Assembly: GCF_020711235.1 (NCBI RefSeq)
Contig: NZ_JAJFAV010000003.1
Location: forward strand, 1 to 64,000
DNA from: Hymenobacter sp. 15J16-1T3B
GTDB taxonomy: Bacteria; Bacteroidota; Bacteroidia; Cytophagales; Hymenobacteraceae
DNA length: 64,000 nt
Direction of reading: 5' to 3'
Below are positions 17,126 through 27,821 of the stretch, one piece after another; the stretch's first letter is position 1, and every line of letters starts with the position of its first letter. Made by a program: the position numbers and the translations under genes. Below the pieces are notes generated by a model. The model was not told the origin of the DNA. It ran no database searches and saw only the letters and a program-made list of their open reading frames with translations.

Positions 17126-17998
17126 CTACCACGCGGGTTTCCGTGGATCGGCCCGCCGGGTAGCGCGGTGCGGAAGTTGCTGCAGGTATTGCTGCTCGGC
17201 GGCCTGCAGCGCCTCGAGTACCTGCCGGGCCTGGGCCTCGTTTAGGTTGCCGGGCAAGTCGCGCTGCCGGGTGCCCAGGCGGTTGTCTTCGGCCGTAGCT
17301 ACCTCCGCGCTCGGCGCCTTGCCGGCCGACGAGCCGGAACTGCCGGCGTCGAGGCCGCGGGCCGCCCCGCCGGCTGCGCCCTGCGCCATTTCCTGGGGCG
17401 TACCCTGGCCGGGGGCCTGCTTGCCCCCGGCCGGCGCCTGGGCAGTGCCGCTGGCGTCGGGTGCCGTTTCGGCTTTTTGCTGGGGCTGAGTGCCGGGCTT
17501 CGGGCGGTTTTGCGGGCCCTGGCCGGGCGGCGGGGGAGGCGGCGGCAGTTGCGGGGGCTGGCGCCGCCCGAGCAGCGGGCTTAGCACCTCGTAGTTGTAG
17601 CGCGCCGCGGCGTTGGCCGGATTGTCGGCCAGGGCCTGGCGCAGCAGCGCCACGGCTTGCGGGTAATTGCCCTCCGAAGCCGCCAGCACGCCGAGCTGCT
17701 GCCGGGCCACGCTGCGCAGCGCGGCCGATGGGCTAGCTAGCACTTGGCCATACGCTTCCCGGGCGGCGGTCCGCTGCCCCGATTGGGCGTAGGCATGGCC
17801 TAAATCGAGCTGCAACTGCGCTGAACGACTACCTAACTCCCGCGCCCGGGCAAAAGCTGTTGCGGCCGCTTGAAAATCACGTCGGGCAAAGGCCGCGGCC
17901 CCGCGCCGCTGGGCGGCGTTGGCTTCCTCTATATGGCGGAATGCTTCCCACCAGCCGCTCACCACCAAGAGCAGCAACAACAATCCCGTCCGCATCAT
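17126..17998 (-). CDS. batC: TPR protein of the Bat (aerotolerance) family, BatC-like
   Basis: 290 aa. A short N-terminal hydrophobic segment (TGLLLLLLVVSGWW) is followed by about three TPR units at ~25-145 (AAFARRDFQAAATAFARARE, LDLGHAYAQSGQRTAAREAY, ALLRQALADNPANAAARYNY). A long Pro/Gln/Gly-rich low-complexity stretch and a charged C-terminus follow. This is the layout of BatC/BatE-type TPR proteins of the Bacteroidota Bat operon. It overlaps the upstream VWA gene by ATGA (17995-17998), so translation is coupled. Bat proteins are membrane-associated and linked to stress tolerance; the mechanism is not established. Confidence 0.78.
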   Translation of the reverse strand: MMRTGLLLLLLVVSGWWEAFRHIEEANAAQRRGAAAFARRDFQAAATAFARARELGSRSAQLQLDLGHAYAQSGQRTAAREAYGQVLASPSAALRSVARQQLGVLAASEGNYPQAVALLRQALADNPANAAARYNYEVLSPLLGRRQPPQLPPPPPPPGQGPQNRPKPGTQPQQKAETAPDASGTAQAPAGGKQAPGQGTPQEMAQGAAGGAARGLDAGSSGSSAGKAPSAEVATAEDNRLGTRQRDLPGNLNEAQARQVLEALQAAEQQYLQQLPHRATRRADPRKPAW

Positions 17999-18972
17999 GG
18001 CTTAATTACCGTTACGGTCAGAACCACATCGAAGGCCAGCAGCAGCAGCGCCGCCGCCAGCGGATAAGCGTAACGGTTGTCTGCCACCGTCACGGTGCGC
18101 ACTTGCTGCGCCTGCCCCTCGAGCCGACTCAGGGCACGAAGCAGCAGGGGCATCTCGTCGCGCCGGTCGGTCAATTCCACGTAAATACCGCCGGTGGCTT
18201 CGGCCAGGCGGCGCAACGGCGCAGCTTGCAAGCGGCTGACGACCGGCTTGCCCTGGGCATTGCGCAAGAAGCCGCCGGGCCTAGGAATGCGTCCGCCAGC
18301 GGGCGTGCCCACGCCCACCGTAAACAGGCGCTGCCCACTGCGGGCCAGCTCGCGCAGAATGGCTTCTTGGTTATCACCGAAGTCTTCCCCGTCGCTGACG
18401 AGCACCATCGCGGTAGCCCGGGGGGCGGCCCCGGCCGAATCGGAACTGCTGGCCGCGGCGCGGGTTAGGGCGAGGGAGAGGGGCTGCGTAAGGTCGGTGC
18501 TGCCCGGGGGCACGAGGCGGGTGTCGAGCGTATTTAGTAGTAGTAGCAGCGCGTCTTGGTCGTACGTGAGCGGGCAATGCACGTAAGCCTCGGAGCTGAA
18601 CACGATCAGGCCTATGCGGTCGGCAGGAAAACGACGCACCAATTCCTCCAGTTCCGCCCGGGCTTTCTGCAGCCGGGAAGGGGCCACGTCGTCGGCATCC
18701 ATGGAGCGGGAGAGGTCGACCAGCAACCACAAATCCTTGCCGGCGGTGCGCACGGCGCGCTGGGTGAGCCCGTAAGCGGGGCCTAGCAAGGCCACGAGCA
18801 ACAGGGCAAACGCCACCAAACGCGGCAGCAGTTTCCAGCCGGCCCGCCAACCCGCCTGCCCCAGGGGCCGGGCTAGGCGCACGGTGCGCAGCACGTAGCC
18901 CAGGTACAGCAACCCTGCCGCCGCGGCCAGTGCGGCGTCCCATTGCGACCAGGAATACAGCCAATTAAGCAT
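17995..18972 (-). CDS. batB: VWA-domain membrane protein, BatB-like
   Basis: 325 aa. Two N-terminal membrane segments (~14-30 and ~50-66), then a von Willebrand A domain with an intact MIDAS (D86-x-S88-x-S90 in LLVDLSRSMDADD, the Thr in PPGSTDLTQPL and the Asp in LVSDGEDFGDN). A C-terminal membrane helix (YPLAAALLLLAFDVVLTV) closes it. This is the BatA/BatB pattern, with the metal-binding domain in the periplasm. The start at 18972 fits the first hydrophobic segment; the open frame runs back to 19128 but adds unrelated sequence. It heads a two-gene unit with batC. Confidence 0.85.
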   Translation of the reverse strand: MLNWLYSWSQWDAALAAAAGLLYLGYVLRTVRLARPLGQAGWRAGWKLLPRLVAFALLLVALLGPAYGLTQRAVRTAGKDLWLLVDLSRSMDADDVAPSRLQKARAELEELVRRFPADRIGLIVFSSEAYVHCPLTYDQDALLLLLNTLDTRLVPPGSTDLTQPLSLALTRAAASSSDSAGAAPRATAMVLVSDGEDFGDNQEAILRELARSGQRLFTVGVGTPAGGRIPRPGGFLRNAQGKPVVSRLQAAPLRRLAEATGGIYVELTDRRDEMPLLLRALSRLEGQAQQVRTVTVADNRYAYPLAAALLLLAFDVVLTVTVIKP

Positions 18973-19132
18973 AGCGGACCGCCAAGGGTTGGGGTGGCAG
19001 GAAGTCAAAGATAAGGCCCTGGCGAGGCCGTAGGGCATAATTTTTTTTGGTGGCGGGGTTGGTTTGGAAAAAGTCGCTTGTATATTTGCTGCCCCGAAGG
19101 GCAAGCGGCCCACGGGAACAAGCCTCAAACAC

Positions 19133-19223
<91 letters not shown>

Positions 19224-19289
19224 CGGGCTTTCCGGTTGCTCCGGGAAGCCCGCTTTTGTATCTGCCAGCGCTAAAATTGCGTTGGTGCT

Positions 19290-19363
19290 CGGGGTGTAGC
19301 GTAGCCCGGTATCGCGCCTGCTTTGGGAGCAGGAGGCCGCAGGTTCGAATCCTGCCACCCCGA
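19290..19363 (+). tRNA. tRNA-Pro (UGG anticodon)
   Basis: CGGGGTG pairs with CACCCCG. The anticodon loop CTTTGGGA carries TGG, the D arm is TAGCGTAGCCCGG and the T arm GGTTCGAATCC. The discriminator is A and CCA is not encoded. Confidence 0.95.
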
Positions 19364-19419
19364 CTCGTTGTGGAAGCCGTCTGCCCGCCCCGCCGCGGTG
19401 GGCGGCTTCTGCTGTTTTT

Positions 19420-19493
19420 GCCCCGTTAGCTCAGTTGGATAGAGCATCCGCCTTCTAAGCGGACGGTCAGGAGTTCGAATCTCTTACGGGGTA
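19420..19493 (+). tRNA. tRNA-Arg (UCU anticodon)
   Basis: GCCCCGT pairs with ACGGGGT (one G-U). The anticodon loop CTTCTAA carries TCT, the D arm is GCTCAGTTGGATAGAGC and the T arm GAGTTCGAATCTC. CCA is not encoded. Confidence 0.94.
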
Positions 19494-19497
19494 CTGC

Positions 19498-19523
19498 AAG
19501 GCTGCTCTTCGGGGCAGCCTTTT
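19498..19523 (+). terminator. Terminator after the tRNA trio
   Basis: AAGGCTGC pairs with GCAGCCTT around TCTTCGGG and runs into TTTTG, four bases past tRNA-Arg. Confidence 0.75.
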
Positions 19524-19671
19524 GCATGTATAGTGGGTTTCTGTCGCCAGTTTGGGCTGCCCTGGACGTGCCCGGCTGCCCGGGGCATGCAACCAAATGG
19601 GGATTCAGCCAGTCTACTACTTGGCCAGCGGCACGCTGAGCAACGGGAGCTAATTTGCAGCTGCGGCTTAG

Positions 19672-19704
19672 TTTGCCGTTTTTACAGCAAAGTCATTACC
19701 TTGC
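19672..19704 (+). promoter_or_regulatory. Promoter of the 19763 gene
   Basis: TTTG (19672-19675), 21 nt, then TACCTTGC (19697-19704), one mismatch from TAxxTTTG. It lies ~60 nt upstream of the ATG, good spacing for a Bacteroidota promoter. Confidence 0.55.
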
Positions 19705-19762
19705 GGTGCCTCACACCCAGGCGCTACTAAACCCCGGATTCCTTCCACTCAACACCTTCAAA

Positions 19763-21214
19763 ATGAAGAAAACCTTACTATCCCTGGCTTGCGCCGTGCT
19801 TTTCGGAGCCGCCGCACACGCGCAGACCCAACAGCCGTGGTCCATCGTGTCGGTTGGCTCGGCTGTGCCGACCAACTACATCACGGAGAAAATCGTCACT
19901 GTTAACGCAGCTACGGTATGGGCCCTGTACCGCGAAATTCCGGCGGCCGGCGCTACCACGGCTCCCCCCGCGCGTACGTTTGCCCGTACCATTGACGGCG
20001 GCACAACCTGGACGGGCGGCGCCATCAACATTCCGCTGGGCCTGAACGTGGCCAATATCAGCCCCATTGACGGCAACACCGCTTGGTTGGCGGCTTTCGC
20101 CACCGGCCCCTCGACTATTTCCCAGCAAGGCATCTACAAGACCACGGACGGCGGTCAGACCTGGACGCGTCAGGCCACGGCTACGTTCTCCACGTCGGAC
20201 TCTTTCCCGAACGGCGTACACTTCTTCGACGCCAACAACGGCGTGTGCTTCGGCGACCCCACGCCCCACGGCGCGAATGCGCGCCTGGAAGTCTACACCA
20301 CCACCAACGGCGGCACGACCTGGACGCGTAACAGCACCAATGCCCCGCAGGTGCAGAACCTGCAGGAATACGGCTTGGCTGGTTCCTATTTCGCGCTGGG
20401 TAACACTATTTGGCACGGTGGCGTGAGCGACGACGGCACTGGCCCGACCTCGGGCATTGGTGCCCGGTTGTACAAGTCGACCGACCGCGGCCTGACCTGG
20501 ACGGCCGCTAATACCGACCTGCCGTACGCCGTGAACTACATTGCCTTCACGAATGCCAACCAGGGTCTGTTGTCCAGCGGCTACGAGCTGCTTTCGACCA
20601 ACAACGGTGGCACGACCAACAGCACGCTGCTGTACTCGGGTAACTTCCGCAGCGCCGGCATGGACGCTGTGCCCGGCCTGGCCAACACCTACATCTCGGT
20701 AGGCGTACCCGAAGGCGGCACCTCGGCCAACAACGGCAGCTCCATTTCGTACGACGGCGGGGCAACCTGGACCAACATGCTGACCGGCACGGCCAGCATC
20801 AACCAGTACGAAATCGACATGTTCAGCAACGCCGTGGGTTACACCGGTGCGGTGGCCCAGGGCACGCAGGCGGCTCCGACCGTGAACGTAGCCGGTATCA
20901 CCAAGCTGAACACGGTGCTGCAACTGCCGACGGCCAGCAAGAACTCCGAGGCCCTGCGCGGAGCTCTGCAGGTGTTCCCGAACCCGAGCAACGACGGTCG
21001 CTTCTCGCTGAACGTGAACCTGCCCGGCGCCACCAAGCGCGACCTGACGGTAACCGACGCGCTGGGTCGCGTGGTAAAGCAGATCAAGCTAAACGCCACT
21101 GGTGCTGCCGTGCAGAACCAGTCGCTGGACCTGAGCCAGTGCAAAGCCGGCGTGTACACCTTGCGCCTCGTAACGGAGCAGGGCACGACCGTCGAGAAAC
21201 TGGTTATCAAGTAA
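19763..21214 (+). CDS. Secreted Ycf48/BNR-repeat-like protein with T9SS sorting domain
   Basis: 483 aa. Signal peptide MKKTLLSLACAVLFGAAAHA sets the start at 19763. Repeats of the T-x-G-G-x-T-W type recur through the body (TIDGGTTWTGG, TTDGGQTWTRQA, TTNGGTTWTRNS, STDRGLTWTAAN, SYDGGATWTNML), the signature of BNR/Ycf48-like propellers. The C-terminal ~75 residues (GALQVFPNPSNDGRFSLNVN, VTDALGRVVKQI, CKAGVYTLRLVTEQG) are a T9SS type A domain. It is a paralogue of the minus-strand protein at 6838. A clear promoter and terminator frame it as a single-gene unit. The ligand is unknown and no sialidase catalytic residues were recognised. Confidence 0.85.
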   Translation: MKKTLLSLACAVLFGAAAHAQTQQPWSIVSVGSAVPTNYITEKIVTVNAATVWALYREIPAAGATTAPPARTFARTIDGGTTWTGGAINIPLGLNVANISPIDGNTAWLAAFATGPSTISQQGIYKTTDGGQTWTRQATATFSTSDSFPNGVHFFDANNGVCFGDPTPHGANARLEVYTTTNGGTTWTRNSTNAPQVQNLQEYGLAGSYFALGNTIWHGGVSDDGTGPTSGIGARLYKSTDRGLTWTAANTDLPYAVNYIAFTNANQGLLSSGYELLSTNNGGTTNSTLLYSGNFRSAGMDAVPGLANTYISVGVPEGGTSANNGSSISYDGGATWTNMLTGTASINQYEIDMFSNAVGYTGAVAQGTQAAPTVNVAGITKLNTVLQLPTASKNSEALRGALQVFPNPSNDGRFSLNVNLPGATKRDLTVTDALGRVVKQIKLNATGAAVQNQSLDLSQCKAGVYTLRLVTEQGTTVEKLVIK

Positions 21215-21233
21215 GCTAGCCTCGCTTCTTTTT

Positions 21234-21270
21234 AGCCCCCGTTCGGCCTGGCCGGACGGGGGCTTTTTTG
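21234..21270 (+). terminator. Terminator after the 19763 gene
   Basis: AGCCCCCGTTCGGCC pairs with GGCCGGACGGGGGCT (one G-U) and is followed by TTTTTTG, 20 nt after the stop. Confidence 0.85.
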
Positions 21271-21424
21271 TTGTGGGCGGGTGCTGAGAAGCGTGGTTTT
21301 AGGGGGCTAATGCGCTGCTGGGCACGCAGAAGGCGCCTATGCGTATGCCTGCTGCCGGGCTTCGAACACACCGGACTAAACGGAGTACTATCAACCGCAA
21401 TAAATCCCCCTAAAAACCCCGTAA

Positions 21425-23479
<2,055 letters not shown>

Positions 23480-23492
23480 GCGTCGAGCGAGT

Positions 23493-23521
23493 AAAAAAGC
23501 CCGCCTTGCGCGGGCTTTTTT
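23493..23521 (+). terminator. Terminator after gyrB
   Basis: AAAAAAGCCCGC pairs with GCGGGCTTTTTT around a short loop, 14 nt past the stop. Confidence 0.85.
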
Positions 23522-23712
23522 ATTGGCAAATTGGGCAGTACCCCGCCCTCAGGTCGAGCTAGTCCAGCCACTGTGCCGGCTTCGCAGTACAACCACATAA
23601 GAACGCCCCGAGGCGCCAACGAAGCCGCTTTCGCGCTGGCGGCTAGTAACGTCAGCCGGCGGAGTGACTCGGCGGCGCAAGGCACAACGTTCTAGAAGCA
23701 TCAACTTACCCT

Positions 23713-24093
23713 ATGAACAGACAACGCATAACTTCCGGCTCGCCCTGGGAAGGCCCGGTGGGCTACTCCCGCGCCATTCGGGTGGGCAACGTGGTGGAAG
23801 TGGCCGGCACGACGGCCCAAGACGGCGACGCGACGCCCAGCGGCGACGCGTACTCGCAGACCAAGCGCATTCTGGAGAAAATAGCCGATGCCCTGGCCGA
23901 GGCCGGCGCCACCATGGCCGACGTGGTGCGCACGCGCATTTACGTGACGGACATCCGACACTGGGAAGCGGTGGGCAAGGCCCACGGCGAAGTGTTTCAC
24001 GCCATTCGGCCGGCCAGCACCATGATTGAGGTCAGCGCCTTGATCGACCCGCGCCTGCAGGTGGAAATTGAAGCCACGGCCATTATTTCGTAA
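23713..24093 (+). CDS. RidA family protein
   Basis: 126 aa, normal length for the RidA/YjgF/UK114 family, trimeric enzymes that hydrolyse reactive enamine/imine intermediates of amino-acid metabolism. Visible family features are GPVGYSRAIRVGNVVEVAGT near the N-terminus, VVRTRIYVTDI, and a C-terminal EVSALIDPRLQVEIEATAI. The catalytic Arg position is taken by an Arg in the ALIDPRLQVEIE block. Some members of this subgroup lack deaminase activity, so the exact substrate is open. It lies 54 bp upstream of ppk on the same strand and may be co-transcribed with it. Confidence 0.9.
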   Translation: MNRQRITSGSPWEGPVGYSRAIRVGNVVEVAGTTAQDGDATPSGDAYSQTKRILEKIADALAEAGATMADVVRTRIYVTDIRHWEAVGKAHGEVFHAIRPASTMIEVSALIDPRLQVEIEATAIIS

Positions 24094-24147
24094 CTCTGCG
24101 CAACCTCGCGCGGGCTGGCCCGAATACGCGGGTAGTTTTTTCCCTTT

Positions 24148-26475
24148 ATGAAGCTGTTTAAGTCGTCGGACCTCATCCGCAAAAGCAAATACATCAGCCG
24201 CGACCTGAGCTGGTTGCGCTTTAACTACCGTGTGCTCGACCAGGCCCGCGACGGCAGCCGCTCCGTGCTCGACCGCCTGCGCTTCCTGGGCATCACCGCT
24301 TCCAACCTCGACGAGTTCTTCATGATTCGCGTCGGGTCGCTCTACAATTACCTCGACTACGGCAAGCTGCGCGTGGATTATTCCGGCTTGCGCGAGTTGC
24401 CGTTCCGGCGCAAGCTGCTTGATTTTGCGCACCGCTTCGTGCACGACCAGACGCAGACCTTTACCCAGGAGCTGCGGCCGCTGTTTGCCAAAAACGGGTT
24501 CGACATCCTGAGCGTGCCGGAGCTGACGGAGGTGGAGCAGAAGAAGGCCGACGGCTACTTCAAAAACACCGTCTTCCCGCTGCTCACCCCGATGGTGTAC
24601 GACTCCTACCACGGCTTCCCGCTGATGATGAATCAGCTGCTGGTGTTCGGGGTGGTGACGCGCATGAACCCGGAAGGCCCGGAGGAAGGGCAGGAGCGGC
24701 TCACTTTCGTGCAGATTCCCGCCAACCTGGCGCGCTTCTTCGAGCTGCAGCGCAAGGACCGCGTCATCTTCGTGCCCATCGAGGAAATCGTGCGGGCCAA
24801 CCTCGACAAGCTGTTCCGCAACGTCGACATCCTGTCGGCTACGCTGCTGCGCATCACGCGCAACGGCGACTTTACGCTGGAAGAGTCGGACGACATCGAC
24901 GTGGACTTCATCCAGGAAATCCAGCTGGGGCTCAAGACGCGCAAGCGCGGCCGCGTGGTGCGCCTGGAAGTGGAGCCCGACGCGTCGAATCTGCTGATGA
25001 ATGTGCTGAAGGAGCGGTGGAAGATTGACAACGGCAACGTGTTCGTCATCAACGGGCTCATCGACCTGCGCGGGCTCAACCAGATTGTGCGGCACCCCAG
25101 CTTCCGCGACAAGCTGCCGCGGCCCCTGGCGCCGGTGCAGCCGCTGAGCTTGCCAACCGGTGCCGACGAAAACCTCTTCGAGTACCTCAAGCACCACGAC
25201 GTGCTGCTGCACCACCCCTACAACTCGATTGACCCGGTGGTGAAGCTGCTCGAACAGGCCGCCGAGGACCCGCACGTGCTCGGCATCAAGCAAACCATCT
25301 ACCGCCTGGCCGACGATTCGCGCGTGACGGCGGCGCTGCTCAAAGCGGCCGAGAACGGCAAGCACGTGTCGGTGCTCTTCGAAGTGAAAGCCCGCTTCGA
25401 CGAGGAGCGCAACATCCGGGAGGGCACCAAGCTGGAAAAAGCGGGCTGCTTTGTCATCTACGGCGTGTCGAAATACAAGACGCACACCAAGATGGCCATG
25501 ATCATCCGCAAGGAGGGCGAAAAGGTGACGCGCTACGTGCACATCGGCTCGGGCAACTACAACGAAGCCACCTCGCGCTTCTACACCGACGTGAGCTTGC
25601 TCACCACCAACGACGTGTACGGCCACGACGTGTCGGAATTCTTCAACGTGATTACCGGCCACTCGCAGCCCGACGACTACGAGTACCTCATCACGGCGCC
25701 CAAAGACATGCGCCAGCAGCTCATTCAGCTCATCCGCGACGAGGCCCGCAACGCTAAAAAAGGCCTGCCCGCCGGCATCGTGATGAAAATGAACTCGCTG
25801 GAGGACCGCGACGTCATCGACGAGCTCTACAAAGCGTCCAAAGCCGGCGTGCCCATCCGTCTGATCGTGCGCGGCATCTGCTGCCTTCGCCCGGGCCGGC
25901 CGGGCCTGAGCGAGAACATCGAGGTGCGCAGCATCGTGGGCGAGTACCTGGAGCACACGCGCCTGTTTTACTTCCACCACACCGGGCACCCCAAGCTGTA
26001 TTCGGGCTCGGCCGACGTGATGGTGCGCTCCTTCGACCGCCGCATCGAGGCGCTGTTTCTCATCGTGAACCCGCAGCTGCAGCGCGAGGCCATCAACATC
26101 CTCTACTTCAACCTCAAGGACAACTACAACACCTACCTCATGCGCGAGGACGGCGCCTACATCAAGCGCCAGCCGGAGGAGGGCGAGCCGGTGTTCAACG
26201 TGCACAAGGAGTTCTACTACAAGAACTACGGCCTGATGAGCGACACGGCGTTGTACGAGGATTACCTGATGAAACCGCAGGCGACCGAGCCGGTGGGCGA
26301 AACCGTGTCGCCGCCCGAAGACAGCCTGATTGCCGGCGAGGAAATTGTGCTGCCCGACGAGGACGTGGAAATCAACGGCATGCTGGACCTGCCCACCCTG
26401 GTGGAAACGCCGGCCGAACCGCTGGCGCCCGGCCCGATACCTCCCGTAATTGCCGAGGACACGGAAAACGTGTAG
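24148..26475 (+). CDS. ppk: Polyphosphate kinase 1
   Basis: 775 aa. It polymerises the terminal phosphate of ATP into polyphosphate at the membrane. The N-terminal domain shows SKYISRDLSWLRFNYRVLDQ and GITASNLDEFFMIRVGSLYN. The phospho-histidine is in KYKTHTKMAMIIRKE, with VHIGSGNYNEATSRFYTD beside it, and the Arg/Lys-rich ATP site includes FEVKARFDEERN. The C-terminus is extended by ~70 acidic, Pro-rich residues (ATEPVGETVSPPEDSL and on) beyond the usual family end. It converges on the exopolyphosphatase gene, the opposing activity, across a palindromic element. Confidence 0.95.
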   Translation: MKLFKSSDLIRKSKYISRDLSWLRFNYRVLDQARDGSRSVLDRLRFLGITASNLDEFFMIRVGSLYNYLDYGKLRVDYSGLRELPFRRKLLDFAHRFVHDQTQTFTQELRPLFAKNGFDILSVPELTEVEQKKADGYFKNTVFPLLTPMVYDSYHGFPLMMNQLLVFGVVTRMNPEGPEEGQERLTFVQIPANLARFFELQRKDRVIFVPIEEIVRANLDKLFRNVDILSATLLRITRNGDFTLEESDDIDVDFIQEIQLGLKTRKRGRVVRLEVEPDASNLLMNVLKERWKIDNGNVFVINGLIDLRGLNQIVRHPSFRDKLPRPLAPVQPLSLPTGADENLFEYLKHHDVLLHHPYNSIDPVVKLLEQAAEDPHVLGIKQTIYRLADDSRVTAALLKAAENGKHVSVLFEVKARFDEERNIREGTKLEKAGCFVIYGVSKYKTHTKMAMIIRKEGEKVTRYVHIGSGNYNEATSRFYTDVSLLTTNDVYGHDVSEFFNVITGHSQPDDYEYLITAPKDMRQQLIQLIRDEARNAKKGLPAGIVMKMNSLEDRDVIDELYKASKAGVPIRLIVRGICCLRPGRPGLSENIEVRSIVGEYLEHTRLFYFHHTGHPKLYSGSADVMVRSFDRRIEALFLIVNPQLQREAINILYFNLKDNYNTYLMREDGAYIKRQPEEGEPVFNVHKEFYYKNYGLMSDTALYEDYLMKPQATEPVGETVSPPEDSLIAGEEIVLPDEDVEINGMLDLPTLVETPAEPLAPGPIPPVIAEDTENV

Positions 26476-26503
26476 GCGCGGGCAGAAGAGCAAAGCCGAT
26501 TCA

Positions 26504-26702
26504 CCCGGCCGTCATGGCGAGCGAAGCGCGGCAATCCGTCCTCTAGTAGCACCGCCGACGCAATACCTACTACCCCAAAAAGCCACCGCCCGAAAACCAT
26601 AGTTACTTGGTTTCGGGCGGTGGCTTTTTGGGGCTAGTGCCAGCTTTAGCGTCGTGCCGCGAGAGGACGGATTGCCGCGCTTCGCTCGCCATGACGGCCG
26701 GG
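26504..26702. repeat. 199-bp palindromic element with perfect 41-bp inverted repeats
   Basis: Left arm 26504-26544 and right arm 26662-26702 are exact reverse complements over 41 bp. Inside is a second, large terminator hairpin (26573-26633). It fills most of the 264-bp gap between convergent ppk and ppx. The 15587-15762 element is a second, decayed copy with the same order: arm, ~28-bp spacer, hairpin, arm. Size, perfect arms and dispersal suggest a REP- or MITE-like element. Confidence 0.8.
26573..26633. terminator. Bidirectional terminator between ppk and ppx
   Basis: CCCCAAAAAGCCACCGCCCG pairs with its complement, and the stem extends through GAAA(A)CCA, leaving a ~10-nt loop. It has A-runs on one side and T-runs on the other, so it can act for both convergent genes. 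Confidence 0.8.
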
Positions 26703-26739
26703 GTTACCGTTTCGTTTGTTAAGCGAGGAGCAGGGCAGC

Positions 26740-27714
26740 TTAGGATTCCGAGTCGTTCTGAATGGTCAGGTACGGGACGCGTTGCGTGTGGTCCGATTTG
26801 GGGCGAATTTCCTCGAAGTGGTCCTCGAACAAGGCCTGCAGCATACCGTCCTTCAGGCCGATGTCGGGCACGAGCATGTCCTTGGCACCTGACCATTCCA
26901 TGGCCGAAAGGTAAATCTGCCCGGCGGGCACGATGACGTCGGCGCGGTCGGGGTTGAGCATCAAGAGGTTCACCCGCTCGTCCATGCTCAGGTTGCGCAG
27001 GCGGGAGAGGATGTCGCTGATGCGCTTGCGGGGCAAGGGCTGGTCGGCGGGCAGCTGGGCCAGGGAGTAGATTTTGTTGATGTTGCCGCCCGTGCCGATG
27101 GCGCGCGTCACGTGGAAGCGGCGGGAGTTGTCCTTCACCCACTGTTCCATGCGCTGCCAGGTGTCCTGCAGGGCCTCGCCGGGCTGCCCGTTTTGCTGCA
27201 GGCGGCGAATGGAGCCAACCTCAAAGGACTGCGAGGCAATTTTCTTGCGGTCTGAGTAGAGGTTGAACTCGGTGCTGCCGCCGCCCACGTCGATGTGCAG
27301 GTAGTGGCGCTTGTCCTCCAGCAGCTGCATGATGACGCGGTTCACGTACGCGGCCTCGGCCTGCCCATCGATGATCTGCACCTTGATGCCCAGCTCGCGC
27401 TGCATGCGGTCGGCAATGGCTTGGCCGTTGTCGGCGGAGCGCATGGCAGAGGTGGAGCAAATCAGGTAGTGGGCCACGTCGTGCACGTCCATCAAGAGTT
27501 TGAGCGCGTGCATGAACTTGACGAACTTCTCCTCTTTGGCCGGCGAAATGTGGCCGGTGGCAAACACGTCTTCGCCCAGGCGCATGGGGTAGCGCACGTA
27601 TTCCACGCGCTTGAGCCGGTAGGTGCCCTCGTACTCCAGCACGGCGGAAATCTGACAACGGACGGCGTTGGAGCCGATATCAATGGCGGCCAGTTTCAGC
27701 AGCGGGTATTCCAT
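26740..27714 (-). CDS. ppx: Exopolyphosphatase / Ppx-GppA family phosphatase
   Basis: 324 aa, the short single-domain-pair form. It belongs to the ASKHA sugar kinase/actin-fold group: phosphate-1 loop AAIDIGSNAVRCQI, phosphate-2 loop HIDVGGGSTEFNLYSD, and adenosine-like motif AIGTGGNINKIYSL. Family members remove phosphate from the ends of polyphosphate or hydrolyse pppGpp. Its position converging on ppk favours a polyphosphate role; that is inferred from context. A TATCTTTG -7 box sits ~30 nt upstream. Confidence 0.92.
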   Translation of the reverse strand: MEYPLLKLAAIDIGSNAVRCQISAVLEYEGTYRLKRVEYVRYPMRLGEDVFATGHISPAKEEKFVKFMHALKLLMDVHDVAHYLICSTSAMRSADNGQAIADRMQRELGIKVQIIDGQAEAAYVNRVIMQLLEDKRHYLHIDVGGGSTEFNLYSDRKKIASQSFEVGSIRRLQQNGQPGEALQDTWQRMEQWVKDNSRRFHVTRAIGTGGNINKIYSLAQLPADQPLPRKRISDILSRLRNLSMDERVNLLMLNPDRADVIVPAGQIYLSAMEWSGAKDMLVPDIGLKDGMLQALFEDHFEEIRPKSDHTQRVPYLTIQNDSES

Positions 27715-27744
27715 GCGCGGAGGTGGAGTGACGGGAGAAGTAGG

Positions 27745-27752
27745 ACAAAGAT
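27745..27752 (-). promoter_or_regulatory. -7 box of ppx
   Basis: A perfect TATCTTTG on the minus strand 30 nt before the ATG. The region upstream is the terminator of the preceding gene and no TTG lies at the usual -33 spacing, so the promoter is only half matched. Confidence 0.45.
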
Positions 27753-27780
27753 AAAAGGCCGGGGATTAGCCCGGCCTTTT
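27753..27780 (-). terminator. Terminator after the MPE/Omp85 gene
   Basis: AAAAGGCCGGG pairs with CCCGGCCTTTT around GATTAG. It lies ~40 nt past the stop at 27822 and directly abuts the ppx -7 box. Confidence 0.8.
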
Positions 27781-27821
27781 CTGTTGTTCGGCATGCCGAA
27801 TGATTTGGGTGCGCGGCCGGC

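Noticed and set aside
23701-26493. 930-codon minus-strand frame opposite ridA and ppk
   Set aside because: Shadow frame, His/Val-rich; ppk and ridA motifs are intact on the plus strand.
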